Assembly: GCF_002104995.1 (NCBI RefSeq)
Contig: NW_024468272.1
Coordinates: forward strand, 1-64,000
DNA length: 64,000 nt
Source: Linderina pennispora
Taxonomy: Eukaryota; Kickxellomycota; Kickxellomycetes; Kickxellales; Kickxellaceae
Reading direction: 5' to 3'
The notes under the pieces are model-generated. The model saw only the letters and a program-made list of their open reading frames with translations, had not been told where the DNA came from and made no database searches. How positions within the stretch are numbered: the first letter of the stretch is position 1; each line of letters starts with the position of its first letter. The translations under genes were made by a program, and so were the position numbers. Of the stretch, positions 33,354 through 42,731 are shown piece after piece.

Positions 33354-36179
33354 CTATCTCGATTCTTTTCGGACCAGCAGCTGGCCTCCGTCAGCATGCC
33401 AGCCCTGCAGCCATTTGATCTGGCTCTGGCCCTCGTCCACCAGCCGTGCAATCTGCGGATCATTCGTGGGTAGGTCACGGTAGAGCTCGAATGTGAACCG
33501 CGCGTTATGCTTGAGCTTGGCCCGCATCTCCGGTATCGGAAATCCACGCACTTGACGTAGTAGGCCACGATACAGCGACAGGCACTTTGCCCGGTTTGTT
33601 TGGACCGCTATAGACTTCACTGGCGGGAGCAGCAATGAAGAATCAGTCGAGGAGAGCGATCGCCGAACAGTCCGTGCATCTGCAATCCGCTTCATGTCCT
33701 CCATAGCCGTACACACCCAGTCAGCGATATCAGGAAACCGCACCAGCAGCTTGGGGACATCCTTTATCCCATCAACGCCAGCCAGCTTACAGATCTGATC
33801 GTAAATATACAGGACCGTATCCGGGCTGCATTTGTACACACACAGTCGCATAAACGCATGCCACTGGTGGTCAGTCAGCGACGCACCAGTCTGCATGATC
33901 CGGCCAACTAATGCAAATGCCCCGTTGACATCGCTTGTCTGGATGCAGTACCGCAGCACCATGGTTAGATCCGATGGCGATTCGGGCAGCTCATACTGCG
34001 CGTGGATTTGGTCATAGACGCTCAGGGCCTTTGGGAGTTGGTTGTCCGAGAGCAGCGCACGCATGATGAGGTTGAGCGTCACAGGGTCGCCTGAGCTAGC
34101 GTGCAGAGCGGTGGGCTGCGAGATGTTTTCATCGAGCAGCGAGAGTGCTGTGTGCGGATCTTTGGCGGAAAGGAGCGAGGACATAGCCATGTTGAGCAGA
34201 TAGCTTGTACGGGCGTGCTCAGTACAGCTTTCAGCATCCACAACCGAAGGGGATCGCTGAGAGCTGGACAGGAGCCATTCAGAAGCCTCCCGCAAAACAC
34301 TCATCACGCCAGCAACGTCACCAGAACGTACATACGCATACATTAGTATGCCCCATGTCACCTCGCTGACCAAGATACCGCTGCTCGATTCACTGCTTTG
34401 CAGCATGCAGAGCTCCTCAAAATATGCGCGCACCTGCTTTGGCTGCTTCAGTATCGCCCACGCATACATCAGCGAGTGGTATACCTTCGCTGGCCGCTTA
34501 ATATTGCACCGCTTCATATCTGCCAGCAAAGAATCTGCGACCTGTGTTTTGCGCAGAAAGAACTCGCCCATCTGTGTCGGCTTGCTTTTCCGCGTCAGCC
34601 CGCAGATGATCGCCGTATAGTAATGCACCGATGCCGTAACCCCAGATCGCAGTGCAGTGCGCGTCAGAAACGTAATTGCGCGGATGTCATCGGTGCGTGC
34701 CAGACTGTCGGCCAGCACTGCGTAAATTGACTCGGTGGCTGTGAATTTACCCGTGGTGGTCCATGCGGTCCGAGACTCAGCGTCACGAAATACCATGAAT
34801 GCCTGCTTGACCATATCGTGCGCTGATAGCGAGCGCATGAGCTTGTGTATCGCAGAGACCGATGGAGACTCAAGGCGAGGAGCTAGTTTAAAATGCACAG
34901 CGAGCGCACATTGCAACACCTTGTCGGTATCCCCGGGGCATTCTGGCGGTTCGATAGCGGCAAGGATCTGTGATATCGCTGCATGATGTGTTGAATGCAG
35001 GATCAGTGAGCTGGTGTCCTCCAGCATCACGTCGACGATCCTTTCTACCGCCTGCCAGTCGTCGCTATGTCTTGTGTGCCAGTATGTCAATAGCAGGTGG
35101 AATGTACGTTGGCATTTTAATGCTCTGGCCACAGTAAGCGCATTCTCCAGGCTCCCTTGTCGCACCAACGCACACATTACATCCCTGTGCAGATTTGGGT
35201 GCTGCTTTGCAATCTCCGTTCGCCTAAGGGATAAAGTGACCAGCGAATCCCGCGTTGCTCCCTGTGGGTGGCTCGGTAACGCGTACACCGATATTGCAAA
35301 GTTAGGCTGACCCGCCCGGAGCGCTGACCGAATCAACGACTCAACAGGCGCTAGGTCCGGCGTAACACCTCGCGCCATCAGTATCCTCATGGCTCTATCT
35401 GCCAGATCAATCCGAACCAATGGTGTGTTCGATCCCCGTAATGCCGCCACAGCATCCACACACGCAACGAGTTCTGCCGATATCCGCGACCTCGCAATCC
35501 CCGGCGATTTCCTCGCCTGCCGTAGCGCCAAACGCGCTGGTTTTGAAATGCACGCTCCTACCATCTTCGCTAACTTTGGCTGCGCGGCAGACTTGTATGC
35601 ATATGCAGCGCATGACGAAAACACACAGTCCATAGCTGCCCTTTGCTGTGCGCTTAGATTATTATACATGTCGACCAGCCCGACGTCCTGGTCCGCCAGC
35701 AGCGCCGCAAAAAGCATGGTGCAGTCGTCCAAATCGCCGCGCATTTCTGTCTGCATTGTCGCATAGATTCCAGCCAAGATTCCATCGACCGAACACATCC
35801 GCTTGACCAGCATGAACTGCGTGAGTGGAGAGATCGTCGTTCCGTCTGCCTTCCAACCGCCATACGCGCGTTTGGACAGCTCAATTATATGTGTCATGTC
35901 GTCCCTGCGTATGCAATCCCAGATCGCATGCTCCACATCGCTGAACCTCATGCTGCTGTCGATCTGCATGTGCCGCCGTACAAGATTGATTTTGCCTGAG
36001 CTGTTTCGATCATGGACACCACCGTGTGGATCAGATGCTGTAGCCGCTAGGCCTGCTGAGGACACATAGTGTCTGGCAATCCGAAGCGCACACCAGTGCC
36101 CGGCTGCAGTTTTTGCTGCTGCTGCCGGCCCGCATGGAAACAAGACACCTGGCGGACACGGCAGTCGTCGTGGTAGCAT
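33354..36179 (-). CDS. Large helical-repeat (PPR-like) protein, probably mitochondrial
   Basis: Intact 941-residue ORF. The N-terminus (MLPRRLPCPPGVLFPC...) is Arg/Ala-rich without acidic residues for about 60 positions, as in mitochondrial presequences. The body is all-helical with repeats resembling pentatricopeptide motifs, for example AKVYHSLMYAWAILKQPKQ, VTWGILMYAYVRSGDVAGVM, TLNLIMRALLSDNQLPKALS and HQWHAFMRLCVYKCSPDTV. PPR proteins bind organelle RNA and act in its maturation or translation. The exact orthologue is not recognised. The C-terminal 60 residues are basic. It is convergent with ARP8. Confidence 0.78.
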   Translation of the reverse strand: MLPRRLPCPPGVLFPCGPAAAAKTAAGHWCALRIARHYVSSAGLAATASDPHGGVHDRNSSGKINLVRRHMQIDSSMRFSDVEHAIWDCIRRDDMTHIIELSKRAYGGWKADGTTISPLTQFMLVKRMCSVDGILAGIYATMQTEMRGDLDDCTMLFAALLADQDVGLVDMYNNLSAQQRAAMDCVFSSCAAYAYKSAAQPKLAKMVGACISKPARLALRQARKSPGIARSRISAELVACVDAVAALRGSNTPLVRIDLADRAMRILMARGVTPDLAPVESLIRSALRAGQPNFAISVYALPSHPQGATRDSLVTLSLRRTEIAKQHPNLHRDVMCALVRQGSLENALTVARALKCQRTFHLLLTYWHTRHSDDWQAVERIVDVMLEDTSSLILHSTHHAAISQILAAIEPPECPGDTDKVLQCALAVHFKLAPRLESPSVSAIHKLMRSLSAHDMVKQAFMVFRDAESRTAWTTTGKFTATESIYAVLADSLARTDDIRAITFLTRTALRSGVTASVHYYTAIICGLTRKSKPTQMGEFFLRKTQVADSLLADMKRCNIKRPAKVYHSLMYAWAILKQPKQVRAYFEELCMLQSSESSSGILVSEVTWGILMYAYVRSGDVAGVMSVLREASEWLLSSSQRSPSVVDAESCTEHARTSYLLNMAMSSLLSAKDPHTALSLLDENISQPTALHASSGDPVTLNLIMRALLSDNQLPKALSVYDQIHAQYELPESPSDLTMVLRYCIQTSDVNGAFALVGRIMQTGASLTDHQWHAFMRLCVYKCSPDTVLYIYDQICKLAGVDGIKDVPKLLVRFPDIADWVCTAMEDMKRIADARTVRRSLSSTDSSLLLPPVKSIAVQTNRAKCLSLYRGLLRQVRGFPIPEMRAKLKHNARFTFELYRDLPTNDPQIARLVDEGQSQIKWLQGWHADGGQLLVRKESR

Positions 36180-36583
36180 ATATCTGCAACTCTCCCAAAA
36201 ACGGGGCTTCTATGTGTGAGGCGTTTGAATTAGACGGAAAATACTGCGCTGCCGGCTGCCCCTCCACACTCCTCAAGTGATAAACGGACTATGAATGCAA
36301 AAAGAAGAGAAATTCGGCGCGAATGGGAGCAGAGCCAGCAGTGCTTGCACAGCTTTGAGAGCCAGAATAGCAGCACCATTGCTATCTTTTCAGCCCAAAA
36401 TGGATCTCTGGGAGTGCTGATCGGCGCAAGCGTGATTTGTTGATCTGGGTCTGAAGTTTTTTTTTTTTGTTCGCTGCAAATGCTCAGCTATACATTGACG
36501 CCTGCCTGGGACCTTGTTTCTCTCTGCTGCGACTCTCCAAACTCCCCGTTTCAATTTACTTTTTATTCCCACACATTGGCAGA
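36180..36583. other. Divergent intergenic region before DBP9
   Basis: About 400 bases between the PPR-like gene and DBP9. A run of ten T (36458-36467) and a pyrimidine-rich leader precede the DBP9 ATG. The DBP9 frame is open upstream of 36584, but the family N-terminus begins there. No other feature. Confidence 0.45.
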
Positions 36584-38383
36584 ATGGACGAGAAGCTACT
36601 GGACTCTAAGGCGACCTTTCTGTCGCTTGATCTGGATGACCGTCTGCTGCGTGCACTGGGCAACATGGGCTTAGTGCACCCGACCCTGGTGCAGGCCAAG
36701 GCGATTCCCCTGGCTCTCGCAGGCAAAGATATCCTGGCACGGGCCAAGACGGGCTCTGGAAAGACAGCAGCCTACTGCCTGCCGGTCCTGCACAAGATCC
36801 TGCAGGCCAAGGACGAGCTCAGTGTGAACAGCGAGGAGCGGAAGCGGACGCGTTCGTTGATCCTGGTGCCGACGCGCGAGCTGGCGGAGCAGGTGTCCAA
36901 GTATATTGCAGATCTGTCAAAGTTCTGCGGCAAGGACATTACAGCGGTGAACATTGCGACTAACGCCGCGCTACATATCCAGGCACCGCTGCTGGCGGAG
37001 TCGCCCGATGTCGTGGTCTCGACGCCAGCCAAGATCCTCAAGCACCTTGTTGCCAAGAGCACCAGCCTGGAGACCCTTGAGACGCTGGTGATTGACGAGG
37101 CCGATCTGGTGCTGTCGTTTGGCTATGAGGAGGATATCCGCGGGATCCTGGCGCACCTGCCAAAGATCTACCAGTCGATGCTGATGTCAGCCACACTCAA
37201 TAAGGGCGTGGAGTCGCTGAAGAAACTGATTCTGACCAAGCCTGCGATTCTGCGCCTTGAGGACGACAAGGAGGAGTCGAGCAGCCTGGTGCAGTACGTT
37301 GTGAGGTGCACCGAGGAGGACAAGTTCCTGCTGGCCTACGTCATTCTGAAGCTGAAGCTGATTGCCGGCAAGTGCATTTTGTTTGTCAACGATATTGACC
37401 GGAGTTACCGTCTCAAGCTGTTCCTGGAGCAGTTCTCGATCCGGGCCTGCGTACTGAATTCGGAGCTGCCGTTGAACTCGCGCTACCACATTGTCGAGGA
37501 GTTTAACCGCGGAGTCTACGACTATATAATTGCTACAGACGAGAGTGACAAGATGGGCGAGGGCGATACAAAGGAGGACGAGGAAGAGGAGGAAGAAGAG
37601 GCTGTGGAGGAGACCGAGGCGGCCGAAGAAGCCAAGGGCGAGGAAGACGCCGAGGAGGAGAATACAAAGAAGAGCAAAAAGCTCAAGAGCAAAACTAAGA
37701 AGCGCAAGCGCGGGCAGGACAAGGAGTACGGCGTCTCGCGCGGCATCGACTTCAAGGGCGTGGCAGCAGTGATTAACTTTGACTTCCCGCTCTCAGCGCG
37801 CGCCTACACGCACCGTGTTGGGCGCACAGCGCGCGGCGGCAGGCGCGGCATGAGCCTGTCGTTTGTCACCAAGGAGGATGCGAAGCAGAAGACGGTGCAG
37901 GCCAACGAGGAGCCGGTGTTTGAGCGCGTGGCAGTGCAGCAGCGCAAGCAGGGCAGCGAGATCCTGCCATACAAATTCGACATGGCGCAGGTGGACGGGT
38001 TCCGGTACCGCGCCAACGACGCAATGCGCTCGGTGACGAAGACGTCGATCCGCGAGGCGCGCATCAAGGAGATCAAGCAGGAGATCCTGAACTCGGAGAA
38101 GCTCAAGGCGCATTTCGAAGACAAGCCGCGGGACCTGCAGTTTTTGCGGCACGACAAGGAGCTCCACCCGCAGCAGATCCAGCCGCATATGAGGCATATT
38201 CCGCAGTACCTGGTGCCCAAGATCGCTGGCGTGGCTCATGCGGATGGTGTGGCGACGACGCCCGAGGTCGGGTTTGTGCCGTTCAACAAGGACGCGAAGC
38301 GGAGGAAGGGCGGCCGGCGCGGCGGAAACAAAAAGTCAAAGAGCGGAGATCCACTCAAGAATCTGGGCAAGAAGCGGCGTTAG
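36584..38383 (+). CDS. DBP9: DEAD-box RNA helicase DBP9 (DDX56 family)
   Basis: Nucleolar ATP-dependent helicase for 60S ribosome assembly. The intact 599-residue protein runs from the ATG at 36584 (MDEKLLDSKATFLSLDLDDR). In order it shows the Q motif (PTLVQAKAIPLAL), motif I AKTGSGKT, PTRELAEQ, DEAD in VIDEADLVLSFGYEED, motif III SAT in LMSATLN, IATDE, and motif VI HRVGRTARGG. An acidic then basic insert (about 325-385: EEEEEEAVEE, then KKSKKLKSKTKKRKRG) splits the second RecA domain between IATDE and GVSRGIDFKG, as in other Dbp9 proteins. The C-terminus is basic (RRKGGRRGGNKKSK). An in-frame open stretch upstream adds 39 residues not found in the family. Confidence 0.97.
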   Translation: MDEKLLDSKATFLSLDLDDRLLRALGNMGLVHPTLVQAKAIPLALAGKDILARAKTGSGKTAAYCLPVLHKILQAKDELSVNSEERKRTRSLILVPTRELAEQVSKYIADLSKFCGKDITAVNIATNAALHIQAPLLAESPDVVVSTPAKILKHLVAKSTSLETLETLVIDEADLVLSFGYEEDIRGILAHLPKIYQSMLMSATLNKGVESLKKLILTKPAILRLEDDKEESSSLVQYVVRCTEEDKFLLAYVILKLKLIAGKCILFVNDIDRSYRLKLFLEQFSIRACVLNSELPLNSRYHIVEEFNRGVYDYIIATDESDKMGEGDTKEDEEEEEEEAVEETEAAEEAKGEEDAEEENTKKSKKLKSKTKKRKRGQDKEYGVSRGIDFKGVAAVINFDFPLSARAYTHRVGRTARGGRRGMSLSFVTKEDAKQKTVQANEEPVFERVAVQQRKQGSEILPYKFDMAQVDGFRYRANDAMRSVTKTSIREARIKEIKQEILNSEKLKAHFEDKPRDLQFLRHDKELHPQQIQPHMRHIPQYLVPKIAGVAHADGVATTPEVGFVPFNKDAKRRKGGRRGGNKKSKSGDPLKNLGKKRR

Positions 38384-38619
38384 GTTTCTTTTTTTGCATT
38401 TAGAGTAGCCCATATATGGCAAGCTGCCACGTTTGTTGTTCAGGGGGTATGGTGAGTGCGTACATGGCATGGAAACCGTGCATGTTGATGCCGCGGTATG
38501 CCTGGATGCCAACCTCGCACCCACAAATGGGCATGTGGTTCTGAAGGGAACATTGGTGCAGATTGATATGTTGGATTATTGAACACCAATATCTAATTTC
38601 CTTTTTGCAATATTTGACA

Positions 38620-39888
38620 ATGAAACGAGAGGCGTCGCACGACACGGATGGAGAACGTCCGAAGAAACGAGCGCATGTCAAAGACACGTCAGACACCATG
38701 TTGCCACCGCATGTTGACTATCAGATCCTCTCAACGCAGTACCCAGACCTCAAACAGTACCTAAGAGCGAACACCAACACAGGCAGGCTCAACGTGCTCG
38801 ACTTCGGCAGCCCAGACGCCGTGCGGACACTGAACAAGGCGATGCTAAAAGTGTACTTTGACCTAGACATCCAGCTACCGGAAAACAGCCTATGCCCGTC
38901 GGTTCCCAACCGGTACGGCTACGTGAAATGGCTTGCAGACACGTTTACCGACGAGTTTGGCGATACAGAGGTAGTTGGCCTCGACATTGGCACTGGTGCA
39001 TCCTGCATTTACCCATTGCTGGGCGCCCGCGCCATTAAAAACAGCAAGTTCATCGGGAGCGATATCAACCAGGAGTCGATAGAGGTCGCCAACGACAACA
39101 TTAAGCGCAACTGCCTGCTGTCCCGGATCCAAACATACCTGAACACGGCCCGCACGCGCAAGATCCCGCTGGATGCAGCAGGTTTTCCGTACAAGACGCT
39201 CTCCTTCTGCATGTGCAATCCGCCGTTCTACGCCAACGAGAAAGAACGTACGAGGCTTGAGAACATGAAAGGCGAGGCGCCGATATTGTCCACCAGTGGC
39301 AAGGATGACGAGTTCTATACTGACGGCGGCGAACTCGCATTCGTCATAGGTTTGGTCGACGAAAGCCTTGTTTTCAGAAACAGAGTCCGCTGGTACACGA
39401 CCATGGTCGGTAGAAAGTCAACGCTGGTGGAGCTCCGAAAAAGACTACGATCGGAGAAGGGTGTTGTTCGGATCAAGGAGCACAAGATCACACTGGGGAA
39501 GACCACACGGCAGTTCATTGCATGGTCGTTTGACCGGTCGCCGCTCCGGCAGCTCACGATACCGAGAAATTTGCAGAGCGCAATGCAATGGACTCTGGAT
39601 ACTTCAAAAGACCTTGGGATTAGTGTGCAGCTGGTAGGGGAGTTGCGAGTGGAGCTTTCGGCGACCCGCGTTACGTGGTCGCGAAAGGCACGACGCCAGG
39701 CAAAGCTCCAAGCAAGCAGCTCGGAGGATGTGCCAAGGGACCTGATCCTCGAGGCCACAGCAACAATGAACGAGGTGGATGGCAACTGGACACGTATCGA
39801 CCTGCTTGCCAGCACCAGCCACGACCTGGCGTGCTTTGAAACGCTCTACACACACCTGCTTCGGCGGATATCTGAGCTATCACAATGA
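38620..39888 (+). CDS. METTL16: METTL16-like RNA N6-adenosine methyltransferase
   Basis: SAM-dependent enzyme that methylates adenosine in U6 snRNA and some structured RNAs. The 422-residue ORF from ATG 38620 is intact. It begins with a basic N-terminus (MKREASHDTDGERPKKRAH). The family signature HVDYQILSTQYPDLKQYL follows, then LCPSVPNRYGYVKWLADTF, SAM motif GLDIGTGASCIYPLLGA, GSDINQESIEVA, and the catalytic CNPPFYANEKE. The C-terminal extension is shorter than the vertebrate VCR region. An in-frame open stretch upstream of 38620 has a conflicting T-rich leader composition and is left out. Its stop is 24 bases from the convergent TMEM135-like gene. Confidence 0.95.
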   Translation: MKREASHDTDGERPKKRAHVKDTSDTMLPPHVDYQILSTQYPDLKQYLRANTNTGRLNVLDFGSPDAVRTLNKAMLKVYFDLDIQLPENSLCPSVPNRYGYVKWLADTFTDEFGDTEVVGLDIGTGASCIYPLLGARAIKNSKFIGSDINQESIEVANDNIKRNCLLSRIQTYLNTARTRKIPLDAAGFPYKTLSFCMCNPPFYANEKERTRLENMKGEAPILSTSGKDDEFYTDGGELAFVIGLVDESLVFRNRVRWYTTMVGRKSTLVELRKRLRSEKGVVRIKEHKITLGKTTRQFIAWSFDRSPLRQLTIPRNLQSAMQWTLDTSKDLGISVQLVGELRVELSATRVTWSRKARRQAKLQASSSEDVPRDLILEATATMNEVDGNWTRIDLLASTSHDLACFETLYTHLLRRISELSQ

Positions 39889-39912
39889 ATAAAGGAATGG
39901 AAGAAAGGAAGT

Positions 39913-41655
39913 CTAATTTCTGCCAAAAATTCTGGTCAGAACCGACAGGTACGTCATGCTGATAGTGGAGGGGTCGTTCTGGTAAATGCTCATCAGGACG
40001 CCTGTGGCAGCCGAGAACAGAGCGACCTCGCCATGCCGCACATTCTTCCACCAGCGGCGCTTGACGCCGACATCCCAGCCGGACTCGAGGGCGCGCAGGA
40101 AACAGTACATGGCCAGCTCGATGCGGCGCGACGGAGCCTCGAGCAGCACCGCCAGGCCGCCGACCGACCCGGTGATGATGTACGACCAGTAGCTCTCGCG
40201 GCCGAGAACCGCGCGCATGCCGCACGAGAAATTGATGATGCCAACGATGAGCACAGCCAGAAACACCGAGCTGCGCACGCTGGATTTGATCAGGCTCAGG
40301 ATCACCCCACGCGGGTCCTTGGCCAGGCGGTGGCGCTTGAACAGCAGCAGCACCGCAAGGTTGAGCGGCGTGTAGACGCGCATGGCCAGCGGGAAGACGT
40401 TGAAGAGGATGTACAGCATGCCCCTGGTGCAGCTCTCGGTCTGCGGGTGCAGGATGCCGCAGACGCCGAAGCCGTGCCGGATCTCGCTGCTGAGCGCCGG
40501 CAGCAGGACGTCGGCGTACTTTTCTGATGCAAAGTACTCCCGCGTGGTCATGCCGGCGGGGATCCGGCCGTGTAGGAGACTGCCGGGCTGTGTGGCCTGG
40601 CCCACGGTCCGGCTGATGCTCGTGAGCGCCAGATTGGCTGTGTCCGGGTAGAACCTTTCGTACCCGCTGGCACGCGTCAGGAACTTGACGTAGCCACGGG
40701 GCATGACTTCGGTTTCAAACAGAATGCACATGCCGATAACGCAGCACGACGCCGACATCAGCGCCGTGGACGAGTACTTGCGGATCCAGCCGACGATCCG
40801 CTCGATAGTCTCGGCATGACGGGCCTGGCGTTTCGCCTCCTTGCTGTTGTCTGCGGTGTCGGGCGACCACCGCACGTTCTGCTTATCTCGGCTGGGCCCG
40901 GGGCCCGCCTGCGACATATGCAGGCCTTTCAGGTGCTTATGCTGGACATCCCCGGCAATCATGCTGCCGGCCGAATACGACCGCCGCACTGACTGGCGCA
41001 GGGTGCGGTCGTCCTTGAGCTTCTGCTGCTTGCTTGTCCACCGGTCAAACACCCACATACACCCGTACTGGAGCGCCCGCGAGACCATATACAAAGTCAC
41101 TGCCGTGCGCCTGGACCGGCTGCGATCAAGCTTAATCGAGATAAGCCCGGCCAGCATCCCGGCCACCAGTGCATTCGTATAGTCGCTGCTGTGGGCGCCG
41201 CGCCAGCGCCTGAGCGTGCACAGAAAGCCCTTGTAGGCGCCGATCAGGACCGACAGGAACGTGGCAAAGCTGGCCGTGTCCCGGTTGAACGCGCGCAGGA
41301 GAACCCTGGGATTGCGGAACAGCCGCAGTGTCAGAATATGCGGCGCCACTGCCAGCCCGTATTTGACCACGTAGCCAACCAGGAACGCCTTCAAGAAACC
41401 GCGCACTGCGTTCTGCCTACATGTCGTGCCCTCATGCAGGCATACGGCCTCCTCGCGCTGCCGCTTCTTCGACTCAATGGCCATGCGCCGCAGGTCGGTG
41501 CTGCTATGTAGGCGCTCCAGCTGCTGGTGGAACCGCCGGAACCCAGCCACCACCGACTCTTTCTCCTTGTCGGTCAGCGCATAGCTGGTTATGCGCGCTA
41601 TCGTCTCGATAAACGTGTTGAGGAGAACCGAGGTACTGTCTGCTGCGTCCGCCAT
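39913..41655 (-). CDS. TMEM135: TMEM135-like multi-pass membrane protein
   Basis: Intact 580-residue ORF from ATG 41655 (MADAADSTSVLLNTFIETI). Several hydrophobic helices are seen: FLKAFLVGYVVKYGLAVAP, FATFLSVLIGAYKGFLC, NALVAGMLAGLISIKLD, ALMSASCCVIGMCILFETE, SSVFLAVLIVGIINF and YIITGSVGGLAVLLE. Two halves carry the TMEM135 signature (RGAHSSDYTNALVAGMLAGLIS, C-terminal GRESYWSYIITGSVGG). Animal TMEM135 localises to mitochondria and peroxisomes and affects organelle dynamics and lipid handling; the fungal role is not established. The frame is open to 41757 but the first ATG is at 41655. Confidence 0.85.
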   Translation of the reverse strand: MADAADSTSVLLNTFIETIARITSYALTDKEKESVVAGFRRFHQQLERLHSSTDLRRMAIESKKRQREEAVCLHEGTTCRQNAVRGFLKAFLVGYVVKYGLAVAPHILTLRLFRNPRVLLRAFNRDTASFATFLSVLIGAYKGFLCTLRRWRGAHSSDYTNALVAGMLAGLISIKLDRSRSRRTAVTLYMVSRALQYGCMWVFDRWTSKQQKLKDDRTLRQSVRRSYSAGSMIAGDVQHKHLKGLHMSQAGPGPSRDKQNVRWSPDTADNSKEAKRQARHAETIERIVGWIRKYSSTALMSASCCVIGMCILFETEVMPRGYVKFLTRASGYERFYPDTANLALTSISRTVGQATQPGSLLHGRIPAGMTTREYFASEKYADVLLPALSSEIRHGFGVCGILHPQTESCTRGMLYILFNVFPLAMRVYTPLNLAVLLLFKRHRLAKDPRGVILSLIKSSVRSSVFLAVLIVGIINFSCGMRAVLGRESYWSYIITGSVGGLAVLLEAPSRRIELAMYCFLRALESGWDVGVKRRWWKNVRHGEVALFSAATGVLMSIYQNDPSTISMTYLSVLTRIFGRN

Positions 41656-42731
41656 GACATAAGGAATACAAAAAAGAAGAAAAACTGCTGAGAACACCTG
41701 AGGAGGAGAAGTGAGTGTCAATCGCGGGGCAGTCGGAGGCCAGCTTTGGTCCTTCACAATGCACCGTCACGTGGGAGTCGGGTACCTTGTTTTGCCGAAG
41801 TCGGGCTACGCTGGAGGTTTTTGTGACTTGCTATTTTTTGAGCGGTTGCGCGTGAGGCATGCATGCCATTTCAGGCAAATCCCACCACCCAGTTAGTGCA
41901 CCAACCAGCTGGACCCAACGCGTGGTCGGGGTAGAGGTCAACCACTCGGCAGGACTTCTGCGTACCAATACTGCATTGGGCTACTACATGTGAGCACTGC
42001 AAAATACAATGCCTGTGCCCTGACGCGGATACAGGCGGATGTATGTTTTGTGTAGCTTTTCCATAGTATTCCAGTAGTCTGAATCACGATTGAGTAGTTC
42101 TCTAGCAATCCCAGAACCGCATCTGGCTCCAAGAACTATCGCCCTTTCGAACCCCACCGTCAAGTAAAGGGCATGTTAACTACTGGTCGACATGTAGGTG
42201 GGTTCCATCTGACTTCATTTCTTGATTAAGTTTCCACAAGCTTTAAAATGTAGTTTACGGGGCTGTCATTTGGATAAAACACCTGCAGACAAGATCCATG
42301 CCATACACATAATTTAGCACAGCGCGTGGAACTGCAATGTGTAAAACACCTGATACCAGCGAACATCATATTACAGACCCTCTCCCTGTTAACCTGTGGC
42401 TTGTTATTGGTATTCTATGTGGAATACTGGCAGACCTCTTTCTGCCGCATGATCCTGCGTTACAAAAATTACTCAATACTGCGTTCTGAATATCGGGTTT
42501 TGTGGCCTAGACTGGCCACAAAGACGTTTAGTCACCCTCCAACGTCTACTGCTATAACTGCTATACGTGCCCCCTTGTCATTTATAGTCGAAAACATCCA
42601 TCCTTGATCTCCTGATATCGTGACGTTTCAATGCGGTGTTTTGAAAACATTTCTCCACGTGGCTTTTTGACAGCACAAGGATGCGTTGCGGCTGCTCTCC
42701 TTTCTCTCTCGTATTTTTCGTGCCATCAACT
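41656..42731. other. Intergenic, about 1.1 kb, no feature seen
   Basis: A+T-rich in its right half. Short ORFs (for example 42326-42607) lack recognisable motifs. It should hold promoters for the two divergent flanking genes. No repeat or RNA gene is seen. Confidence 0.4.
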